A stretch of DNA of 10,240 nt, from assembly GCA_016188625.1 (NCBI GenBank), contig JACPHL010000134.1:1-10240 (forward strand), in the 5' to 3' direction. A model generated the notes under the pieces. That model ran no database searches. It had not been told where the DNA came from and worked only from the letters and a program-made list of their open reading frames with translations. Below are positions 1-5,930 of this stretch, in pieces; the stretch's first letter is position 1, and every line of letters starts with the position of its first letter. Source of the DNA: Candidatus Rokuibacteriota bacterium. GTDB taxonomy: Bacteria; Methylomirabilota; Methylomirabilia; Rokubacteriales; JACPHL01. The translations under genes and the position numbers were made by a program.

Positions 1-1
1 C

Positions 2-781
2 GGTCCCGGGTCAAGGCATTCGGCGGCGAACAACGCTCGCTACACTGTCAACCCGAAGTACCTCTCGTCAGAGCGATCCACGGTGGTCTGCGGAAGGTGC
101 CACGACCGTCGTCAGGGGGTCGGCGGACCGATCGTCGGGTACACCCAGCCGATCAACGCTGAGAGCAAGATGATGCCGCCAGGAGAGAGCCGCCACACCT
201 TGCTCACCCAGTACACGGATCCCAAGAAGAAGGGGCCGGCGGCGGGCGAGATCTGGCCCGACGACATCCACTCCAAGAGCCCCCACCAGCAGTATCCCGA
301 TTTCTACAAATCCAAGATGTATCGGAACCAGCGGCTCCTGGTGAGCTGTGCGGACTGTCACGACATGCACGGTGGAACGCCCTACCGCCGGTGGCTCATT
401 CACAATCCCGATGATCCCACCTCGCCCCTGTGTCAGAGGTGCCACGGTGTGGACTTGCTCAATCATATGGAAACGAAGCTCGGCGCCAGAATGAAGGGTC
501 AGGCCATCACCCACTGCGTAAATTGTCACATGCCGGCAACGATGATTGCTGGCGGAGACGCGGGTGCGTACGGGCGGTTCCTTAAGACGCCTCCGTACAA
601 GGATGCGGCCGAAGAGGAGAAGAGCGCGTACTGGGAAGGCCACATAAACGCGCATACCTTCAAGGTGCCTCTCAAGACCAACGTGGGAGTGAAGGGGGTG
701 AGCCCGGGTAAGACGATGCCGGTCCCGTACACGAACTCGTGCGGAACCTGCCACAATGTCGCGGAGCTGCCTTACAAATGA
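2..781 (+). CDS. multiheme c-type cytochrome, 3' part (5' end outside window)
   Basis: The reading frame is open from the left edge to the TGA at 779-781, giving about 259 visible residues, so the true start is upstream. A GTG at 83 is in frame but only internal, since coding-like sequence runs through it from base 2. Five CxxCH heme c attachment motifs are visible at 89-103 (CGRCH), 347-361 (CADCH), 431-445 (CQRCH), 515-529 (CVNCH) and 740-754 (CGTCH). Many other histidines (for example HSKSPH, HGG, NHME, HINAH) could be distal ligands. Such proteins mature in the periplasm or on the cell surface and carry electrons. The spacing resembles the cytochrome c554/DmsE-type multiheme group, but the exact family and redox partner cannot be named from this fragment. 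Third codon positions hold more A/T than in the genes after 3960. The next genes encode a cupredoxin and a metal-binding protein, suggesting a shared periplasmic redox role. Confidence 0.93.
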   Translation, partial: GPGSRHSAANNARYTVNPKYLSSERSTVVCGRCHDRRQGVGGPIVGYTQPINAESKMMPPGESRHTLLTQYTDPKKKGPAAGEIWPDDIHSKSPHQQYPDFYKSKMYRNQRLLVSCADCHDMHGGTPYRRWLIHNPDDPTSPLCQRCHGVDLLNHMETKLGARMKGQAITHCVNCHMPATMIAGGDAGAYGRFLKTPPYKDAAEEEKSAYWEGHINAHTFKVPLKTNVGVKGVSPGKTMPVPYTNSCGTCHNVAELPYK

Positions 782-905
782 AGATCTCCGCGATCTGCTG
801 CGAAGAGGGTCGGCCACCGCGACGGTCCGCTGCCTGGACTGCGGGAGCGAGACCGTGACGCCGCAGATGGCGGTCTTTACCCCGAAGACCTCGCGGAAGA
901 GCTGA
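756..905 (+). CDS. possible small ORF with one CxxC pair
   Basis: An ATG at 756 inside the end of the cytochrome gene opens a 49-codon frame ending with TGA at 903-905. The product contains NEDLRDLLRRGS and then VRCLDCGSETV, a CxxC pair like half a zinc ribbon. From about 816 to the stop almost every codon ends in G or C, as expected of a real gene in this genome, and the frame is not a shadow of another gene after 781. Against it, no Shine-Dalgarno sequence precedes the ATG and I recognise no family. It could be a small translationally coupled protein, the remnant of a broken gene, or chance. Confidence 0.25.
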   Translation: MSRSCLTNEDLRDLLRRGSATATVRCLDCGSETVTPQMAVFTPKTSRKS

Positions 906-936
906 GGCCCCCGCCGCGAAACCCTCGTTGCGCGCG

Positions 937-970
937 GGGAAGGGCCTTGCGCGCCCCTGGGGACCTTCCC
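937..970. repeat. inverted repeat upstream of the sigma54 promoter
   Basis: The 7-bp arms GGGAAGG (937-943) and CCTTCCC (964-970) are perfect complements around a 20-base centre that includes CCCCTGGGG. The centre lies about 110 bp upstream of the expected transcription start of the cupredoxin gene, a usual distance for an enhancer site of an NtrC-type activator. It could equally be the end-of-transcript hairpin of the cytochrome gene, although no T-run follows it. Confidence 0.3.
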
Positions 971-1037
971 GCTCCTCTTCGTCCGGCAGGCGCCTTTTGC
1001 GGCGCGTAGATAAGGGGCTCCCACTGGCTACGGCCAA

Positions 1038-1053
1038 TGGAACGGCTCTTGCT
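1038..1053 (+). promoter_or_regulatory. sigma54 (-24/-12) promoter of the cupredoxin gene
   Basis: TGGAACGGCTCTTGCT matches the sigma54 consensus TGGCACRNNNNTTGCW at every defined position except one (A for C at the fourth base). The essential GG (1039-1040) and GC (1051-1052) are exactly 10 bp apart. Transcription would start near 1064, leaving a leader of about 40 nt before the ATG at 1103. The gene two positions downstream encodes a sigma54 activator with an intact GAFTGA motif, which supports the call. Confidence 0.8.
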
Positions 1054-1090
1054 TTACGACAGCCGTAGAGCTAGGCGAAAACCGCAGAAA

Positions 1091-1095
1091 GGAGG
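1091..1095 (+). promoter_or_regulatory. Shine-Dalgarno site fixing the cupredoxin start
   Basis: GGAGG, within AAAGGAGGAAGGGAG, stands 7 nt before the ATG at 1103. It decides between that start and an in-frame ATG at 1037, which overlaps the sigma54 promoter and has no ribosome-binding site. Confidence 0.85.
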
Positions 1096-1102
1096 AAGGG
1101 AG

Positions 1103-1639
1103 ATGAGAAGGGTCTTATCGCTGGCCGGATGGCTGGGAGGCGCGACGCTGTTGGGGCTGAGCCTCTGGACGGGCGAGGGCCTGGCCCAGATGGACGGCCT
1201 GGCCCAGATGGACGCGCCCACCACCCACACGGTCTTCATCACCGGGATGGAGGTCAAGGGCGCGACGACGCTGGACAAGCTGGCGCCGCCCTCGGTCGAT
1301 CCCAAAGACCTCTCCAAGGGGTACGGCTTCAAGGGCCCCGGGGAGGCCGACAAGCAGAACCCCAAGCGGTGGGAGGTTGCCAGCTACATCTTCACCCCCG
1401 GCGCCGTGACCGCGCGCCAGGGGGACACGGTGAAGCTGACGGTCTTCATGGTCAACGGTGACCGGCACGAGGTCTCGATCGTAGACCCCGACGGGCGCGA
1501 GGTCGTCTCCAAGCGGATCTGGAACCGCGGCCGCGAGTACGAGGTCTCGTTCGTCGCGGAGAAGGCCGGGACCTACAAGCTGGTGTGCTCGGACCACGCC
1601 CCCAGCATGATCGCGACATTCCTGATCCTGCCCAGGTAG
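1103..1639 (+). CDS. exported cupredoxin-like copper protein
   Basis: The product has 178 residues. An N-terminal signal peptide (MRRVLSLAGW..., hydrophobic to about residue 21) ends in a GLA-Q cleavage region, so the protein is periplasmic. Residues about 90-178 form a small beta-sandwich-like domain with putative type 1 copper ligands: His122 (in GDRHEVSIV), Cys162, His165 and Met169 in VCSDHAPSM. The spacing C-x2-H-x3-M is one residue shorter before Met than in plastocyanin or pseudoazurin, so the copper site may differ from classical blue copper. The signal cleavage region contains the six residues GLAQMD twice in tandem. The start at 1103 is set by a strong GGAGG 7 nt upstream, and transcription likely starts from the sigma54 promoter at 1038-1053. 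The role is probably electron transfer or copper handling; the partner is unknown, with the upstream multiheme cytochrome a candidate. Confidence 0.85.
   Translation: MRRVLSLAGWLGGATLLGLSLWTGEGLAQMDGLAQMDAPTTHTVFITGMEVKGATTLDKLAPPSVDPKDLSKGYGFKGPGEADKQNPKRWEVASYIFTPGAVTARQGDTVKLTVFMVNGDRHEVSIVDPDGREVVSKRIWNRGREYEVSFVAEKAGTYKLVCSDHAPSMIATFLILPR
1178..1213 (+). repeat. perfect 18-bp tandem duplication
   Basis: GGCCTGGCCCAGATGGAC occurs twice head to tail (1178-1195 and 1196-1213). It is in frame and encodes GLAQMD twice, so two equivalent signal peptidase I sites (GLA-Q) are present in the cupredoxin precursor. Both copies are identical, which suggests a recent slippage event. Confidence 0.95.
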
Positions 1640-1684
1640 TCACCGCCGGATCCCGGGGTCGCGGACGTTTCGGGTGGTCCGGAT

Positions 1685-1719
1685 GGGGTGGCCGTGTCCC
1701 ACTGGGGCACGGCTGCCCC
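1685..1719. terminator. strong hairpin between cupredoxin and regulator genes
   Basis: Arms GGGGTGGCCGTGTCCC (1685-1700) and GGGGCACGGCTGCCCC (1704-1719) pair over 16 bp with three G-U pairs and a 3-base ACT loop. It begins 45 bp after the cupredoxin stop, so it may end that transcript, but only CAAAGCCTTTCT follows, not a clear T-run. The inner 10-bp dyad is also centred about 120 bp upstream of the predicted start site of the regulator gene, where an NtrC-type enhancer would sit. Either role, or both, is possible. Confidence 0.55.
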
Positions 1720-1796
1720 CAAAGCCTTTCTCCCGGGTTCCCGTGTTGGCCCTGTCACTCCCGCTATCCGGTGGTCTTTTTGCTTTGCCTTTCCGC

Positions 1797-1812
1797 TGGC
1801 ATCCGGGTTGCA
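1797..1812 (+). promoter_or_regulatory. sigma54 (-24/-12) promoter of the response regulator gene
   Basis: TGGCATCCGGGTTGCA fits the consensus TGGCACRNNNNTTGCW with mismatches only at positions 6 and 7. GG (1798-1799) and GC (1810-1811) are 10 bp apart and the TTGCA of the -12 element is perfect. Transcription would start near 1823, about 70 nt before the ATG at 1892. A sigma54 promoter before a gene for a sigma54 activator points to positive autoregulation. Confidence 0.8.
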
Positions 1813-1891
1813 CCATAAGGACGAGTAGCGGACGTGATGGGCGCGCTGGAGGTGTCACCCGCAGTGAGTGGCAGGAGGGGATGAGGAGCCC

Positions 1892-3277
1892 ATGAGCAAG
1901 AAAGACGAGTGCGTCCTCGTCGTCGATGACGAGGAGAACATGGTCCACTTCCTCACCAAGCTCCTCGCGCACGAGGGGTACGACGTGGAAGGGGTCCGCT
2001 CCGGCGCGGAGGCCATGGAGCGCGCTAGGGCGACCGCCTACGACCTGCTGCTCTGTGACCTCAAGCTCCCGGGCGCGGACGGGATCGAGGTGCTGAAGGC
2101 GGTCCGCCAGGCCCTGCCCGAGGCCGCCGTCGTGATGATCACCGCCTACGGCACCATCCCTTCGGCCATCGAGGCCATGCGCGCCGGCGCCTACGACTAC
2201 GTGACGAAGCCGTTCCGGGCCCACGAGATCCTGGAGGTGGTCGAGAAGGCCCTGGAGCGGATCAGGCTCAGACGGGAGGTCGAGCACCTGCGGAGGATGG
2301 TGGAGGAGCGGTTCGGCCTCGGCGGCCTCGTGGGGAAGAGCAAACCCCTGCAGGGGGTCTACACACAGATCGAGAAGGTCGCCCCCGGGCGCGGAACGGT
2401 GCTGATCCAGGGGGAGAGCGGGACCGGGAAGGAGCTGGTGGCAAAGGCCATCCACTGCGCGAGCCCGCGGAAGTCCGCGCCCTTCGTGGTCATCGACTGC
2501 GCGGCGATTCCGGAGTCCCTCCAGGAGAGCGAGCTGTTCGGCCACGTCAAGGGGGCCTTCACGGGCGCCATCGCCACCAGGCGGGGCCTCTTCGAGGAGG
2601 CCCACGGCGGCACGCTCTTTCTTGACGAGGTGGCCGAACTGGCCCCCGGGCTGCAAGCGAAGCTCCTCCGCGCCCTCCAGGACGGGGGGATCCGCCGCGT
2701 GGGCGATACGAAGACCCTCCACGTGGACGTCCGGGTCATCGCGGCCACCAACCGCGACCTGGCCGAGGAGGTGCGGGAGGGGGCGTTCCGAGAGGACCTC
2801 TTCTACCGCGTGAACGTCTTTCCGATTCACCTCCCGCCGCTCCGCGAGCGGCGGGAAGACATCCCTTTGCTCGTTGACCACTTCCTTCATCGCCTGACTC
2901 AGGAAGGCAAGGCGGCGCGCAAGAGACTCTTGCCCGAGGCGCTCCGGGTGGTGATGGCCTACCCGTGGTCCGGGAACGGCCGGGAGCTGGAGCATGCCAT
3001 GGAGCGGGCCGCGCTGTTGAGCGATGGGGAGGAGATCGGCTCCCACGACCTCCCCCCGGAGATTCTGGCGCCCAAGGACGAGTTGACCATGATCCTGCCG
3101 GACCCCGGGGACTTTAAGGGGACCGTGGCGCGCGTCATCCGCGAGGCGGAGGTGAGCCTCATCCGCCGCGCGCTCGCCCGGACGGGGAACAACCGGACCG
3201 AGGCGGCGCGGCTCCTCGGGATCAGCCGGCGGGCCCTCGTCTACAAGCTGAAGGCCTACGGCCTTCGGGGGGCCTGA
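1892..3277 (+). CDS. NtrC-family sigma54-dependent response regulator
   Basis: The product is a 461-residue transcription activator. The receiver domain (about 6-120) has acidic pocket D12/D13, phospho-acceptor D56 (LLLCDLKLPG), T84 and K107. The AAA+ domain (about 146-380) has Walker A GESGTGKE (174-181), the sigma54-contact loop GAFTGA (221-226), Walker B LFLDE (243-247) and the segment RVNVFPIHLPPLRER. A C-terminal Fis-type helix-turn-helix (about 433-456) contains EAARLLGISRRALVYKLK. It should therefore bind DNA, contact sigma54-RNA polymerase and hydrolyse ATP to open promoters. The usual GNVREL of sensor II reads GNGREL here. ATG 1892 is preferred to the in-frame GTG at 1868 because the receiver domain starts immediately after it and GAGGAG lies just before. 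No sensor kinase gene is adjacent in the window, so the kinase must be elsewhere. Likely targets are the sigma54 promoters at 1038 and 1797. Confidence 0.96.
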   Translation: MSKKDECVLVVDDEENMVHFLTKLLAHEGYDVEGVRSGAEAMERARATAYDLLLCDLKLPGADGIEVLKAVRQALPEAAVVMITAYGTIPSAIEAMRAGAYDYVTKPFRAHEILEVVEKALERIRLRREVEHLRRMVEERFGLGGLVGKSKPLQGVYTQIEKVAPGRGTVLIQGESGTGKELVAKAIHCASPRKSAPFVVIDCAAIPESLQESELFGHVKGAFTGAIATRRGLFEEAHGGTLFLDEVAELAPGLQAKLLRALQDGGIRRVGDTKTLHVDVRVIAATNRDLAEEVREGAFREDLFYRVNVFPIHLPPLRERREDIPLLVDHFLHRLTQEGKAARKRLLPEALRVVMAYPWSGNGRELEHAMERAALLSDGEEIGSHDLPPEILAPKDELTMILPDPGDFKGTVARVIREAEVSLIRRALARTGNNRTEAARLLGISRRALVYKLKAYGLRGA

Positions 3278-3390
3278 GGGAAGCGTTTGCCTCATGAAAA
3301 TGAAGAGCTCGCCCGATGCGAATATGTCCGATTTGATGTAAAGGCGTTGGTGAGGGACGAGCCCATACGGCTCAACAAGGAGGGCGGGCG

Positions 3391-3894
3391 ATGAGGACGA
3401 AGGGATGGGTGAGCGTGGTTCTGATCGGACTGGTCATGGTGGCGGCCTGGCCCGTACACGCGGGTCTTGATGACCTCGTGGGGGTCCGTGTCGTCCACGA
3501 CATGGAGATCCAGTTCCTGATGGAGAAGCCGAAGGAGATGGTCATGCCGGCGGGGGCGATGGCCGGCCACGGGGCGATGACGAAGATGCTGCCGGCCGCC
3601 CAGGCGACCCATCACCTGGAGGTCAAGGCCTTCGATATCCTCTCCAAGGCCCCGATCCCCTACATGACCATCAAGGCGACGATCGTCAAGCTCGACGGCG
3701 GTCAGGTCATGACCGTCGAGGTCCCGCCGATGATCGGGAGCGCCTTCCACTACGGCGACAACGTGGCGCTGCCCGGGAAGGGGAAGTACCGGATCGACCT
3801 GGAGATCCAACCGCCCCAGCTCATGCGCTACGCGAACGCCAAGGAGCGGTGGACGGCGGCCCCGAAGCTCAGCTTCGAGTACGAGTACAAGTAA
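3391..3894 (+). CDS. periplasmic P19/FetP-like metal-binding protein
   Basis: The product has 167 residues with a signal peptide (hydrophobic residues about 7-20, cleavage likely after VHA at 22-24). The mature part resembles the iron-transport-associated P19 family (Pfam Iron_transport; Campylobacter P19, E. coli FetP), whose members bind copper and iron at a periplasmic site. Shared features as I recall them are HHLEVKAF (74-81), corresponding to the family's HxExD/H strand, PPMIGSAFHYGDNV (112-125), matching the family's PM...HYG segment, and a C-terminal WxxxPxLSFEYEYK. Candidate ligands are His74/His75, Glu77, Met114 and His120. I see no counterpart of the last family histidine. An extra Met/His-rich stretch (about 50-66, MVMPAGAMAGHGAMTKM) may bind metal. 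ATG 3391 follows AAGGAGGG at 3377-3384. No FTR1-type permease is next to it in the window. The family call is by motif memory, without a search. Confidence 0.75.
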   Translation: MRTKGWVSVVLIGLVMVAAWPVHAGLDDLVGVRVVHDMEIQFLMEKPKEMVMPAGAMAGHGAMTKMLPAAQATHHLEVKAFDILSKAPIPYMTIKATIVKLDGGQVMTVEVPPMIGSAFHYGDNVALPGKGKYRIDLEIQPPQLMRYANAKERWTAAPKLSFEYEYK

Positions 3895-3959
3895 CCGGCA
3901 CCGCCAGGCCCCGGGCTGACCCCCGAGCTCAAGGCACCCCCGCGTCCCCGGGAGGCAGG

Positions 3960-5927
3960 ATGGCCCACGAGTTCCGCTACCTCTTCACCCCGATCCGGGT
4001 CGGCCGACTCACCCTGAAGAACCGGATCTACTCCAGCGGCCACGCCGAGGCGATGGCCGAGGGGGGGAGGCCGACGGAGCGGCTCCTCCGCTACCACGAG
4101 GCCAAGGCGCGGGGCGGGGCCGCCCTGACCATCGTCGGGGGCTCCACGAGCGTCCATCCCTCCTCGCCCGCCTCCGCGTGGAACCTCCTCGCCAACCACG
4201 ACGACTCGATCATCCCGGGCTACCGGGAGCTGGCCGCGGCGATCCACCGCCACGACTGCCTGGCCTTCACCCAGCTCACCCACCTCGGGCGCCGGGCCCG
4301 GTCCGACACCGAGGCCTGGCACGTGCTGCTGGCCCCCTCCCCGATCCCCGAGCAGGTCCACCGCGAGGTCCCCCACGAGCTCGAGCCCGAGCAGATCGCC
4401 GGGCTGGTTCGCGCCTTCGGGGCTGCGGCCCGCCGCTGCCGGGAGGGGGGCCTGGACGGGATCGAGGTCTCCATGGCCCACAACCACCTCATCGACCAGT
4501 TCTGGTCGCCGCTGTTCAACCACCGGACCGACGAGTACGGCGGGCCTCTCGAGAACCGGATGCGCTTCGCCTTCGAGGTCCTCGCCGAGATCCGGCGACA
4601 GGTGGGGCTCGACTTCGCGGTGGGGGCGCGGATCTCCGGGGACGAGCTCACCGACGGCGGCCTCACGGCCGACGACATGGCGGAGATCGCCCGGCGCCTG
4701 GCCGCCTCGGGGCTGGTGGACTTCCTCTCGGTCATCGGCGGGGGGGCCCACACCTATTCCCTCCAGGCCGCGGTGGTCCCGAACATGAGCTTCCCCAACG
4801 CCGTCTACGTCCCCTTCGCCGCGGCGATCAAGCAGGCGGTGCCGGAGTTGCCGATCTTCCACGCGGCCCGGATCGTGGACACGGTCCACGCCGACCTGCT
4901 CCTGGCCGAGGGGTACATCGACGTCGTGGGGATGACCCGGGCGCTCATCGCTGACCCGGAGCTGCCCCGGAAGGCCCGTCAGGGGCGGTTCGAGGAGATC
5001 CGCCAGTGCGTGGGGGCCAACGAGGGATGCATCGACCGGATCTACCAGGGGAAGCCGGTCACCTGCCTCCAGAACCCGGTGACGGGCCGGGAGACCGAGC
5101 TGGGTGAGCTCCGCCCCGCGGCGGTCAGGAAGAAGGTCGTGATCGTGGGGGGTGGCGTCGCAGGGCTCGAGGCCGCTCGGGTAGCAGCCCTCCGCGGCCA
5201 CCGGGTGGTCCTCTTCGAGAAGGAGGCGGAGCTGGGGGGGCAGGTCCTCCTCGCCGCCCGCGCCCCGGCCCGCGCCGACTACGCCGGGATCGTCCGCTTC
5301 CTCTGGGCCCAGGTCGCCAAGCTCGGGGTGGAGGTCCGTCTCAGGGTGGAGGCGACCGCCGAGCTGGTCCTGGCGGAGGCCCCCGAGGCGGTGATCATCG
5401 CCACGGGCTCCCACCCCTACCTCCCCCCGCTCCCCGGCGCGGACGGCAAGCACGTGGTGACGGACCGGGACGTCCTCCTCGGGCAGGCGCGGGTGGGGGA
5501 CCGGGTCGTCCTTGTGGACGACGTCCATACCCAGCAGGCCCTCTCCACCGCCGAGTTCCTGCTCGACCGGGGGAAGCGCGTGGAGGTGGTCTCGCGCCTC
5601 TTCTACCCCGGCCAGGAGAGCGGCATCACGTCCATCGTCCCCCTCTACACCAGGCTGTTCGCCAAGGGCGTGGTCCTCACCCCCCACGCCGAGCTCCGCG
5701 CCATCGAGGGCTCGACGGTGGTCGTCGCCAACGTCTACTCCGGCGCCGAGCGCCGGATCGAGGGGGTGGACACCGTGGTCCTGGCCATGGGGAGCCGCGC
5801 CACGGACCACCTCTACCGGACCCTCAAGGGACGGGTCGCTGATCTCCACGCCGTGGGCGACTGCGTGGCGCCGCGGGGGGTCCACCACGCGCTGCTCGAA
5901 GGGACCCGGGCGGCCCGGGCGATCTAG
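3960..5927 (+). CDS. TMADH/DgcA-type FMN-, Fe-S- and FAD/ADP-binding oxidoreductase
   Basis: The product has 655 residues, the usual size of the trimethylamine dehydrogenase/2,4-dienoyl-CoA reductase/dimethylglycine demethylase (DgcA) family. Residues about 5-340 form an Old Yellow Enzyme TIM barrel for FMN, with QLTHLGRR, MAHNHLIDQFWSP (His174) and the hallmark RTDEYGGPLENRMRF. A cysteine segment follows: C350-x2-A353-x3-C357-x11-C369, where FadH and TMADH have four cysteines; the second is alanine here. Residues about 393-425 are a Rossmann fold (GGGVAG 397-402), and a second nucleotide domain begins near VVLVDDVH. The residue three before His174 is Ser171 where TMADH has the substrate-oxidising Tyr169, so it is probably not a TMA dehydrogenase. 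Neighbouring ETF and Fe-S genes suggest an N-methyl amine or amino acid dehydrogenase passing electrons to ETF; the substrate is unproven. The start has GGGAGGCAGG just upstream. The etfA start lies 3 nt after the stop. Confidence 0.88.
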   Translation: MAHEFRYLFTPIRVGRLTLKNRIYSSGHAEAMAEGGRPTERLLRYHEAKARGGAALTIVGGSTSVHPSSPASAWNLLANHDDSIIPGYRELAAAIHRHDCLAFTQLTHLGRRARSDTEAWHVLLAPSPIPEQVHREVPHELEPEQIAGLVRAFGAAARRCREGGLDGIEVSMAHNHLIDQFWSPLFNHRTDEYGGPLENRMRFAFEVLAEIRRQVGLDFAVGARISGDELTDGGLTADDMAEIARRLAASGLVDFLSVIGGGAHTYSLQAAVVPNMSFPNAVYVPFAAAIKQAVPELPIFHAARIVDTVHADLLLAEGYIDVVGMTRALIADPELPRKARQGRFEEIRQCVGANEGCIDRIYQGKPVTCLQNPVTGRETELGELRPAAVRKKVVIVGGGVAGLEAARVAALRGHRVVLFEKEAELGGQVLLAARAPARADYAGIVRFLWAQVAKLGVEVRLRVEATAELVLAEAPEAVIIATGSHPYLPPLPGADGKHVVTDRDVLLGQARVGDRVVLVDDVHTQQALSTAEFLLDRGKRVEVVSRLFYPGQESGITSIVPLYTRLFAKGVVLTPHAELRAIEGSTVVVANVYSGAERRIEGVDTVVLAMGSRATDHLYRTLKGRVADLHAVGDCVAPRGVHHALLEGTRAARAI

Positions 5928-5930
5928 CGC

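Noticed and set aside
1037-1102. Upstream start at ATG 1037 for the cupredoxin gene
   Set aside because: It overlaps the -24/-12 promoter, lies before the expected transcription start, lacks a ribosome-binding site and would add a charged stretch before the signal peptide.
1769-1784. Second -24/-12-like element CGGTGGTCTTTTTGCT
   Set aside because: GG-N10-GC spacing and TTGCT fit, but the -24 half is poor and the far better element at 1797-1812 lies just downstream.
3348-3363. Possible sigma54 promoter before the P19-like gene (TGGTGAGGGACGAGCC)
   Set aside because: Only the GG and GC dinucleotides and spacing fit; the rest of both elements is wrong, so it is within chance expectation.
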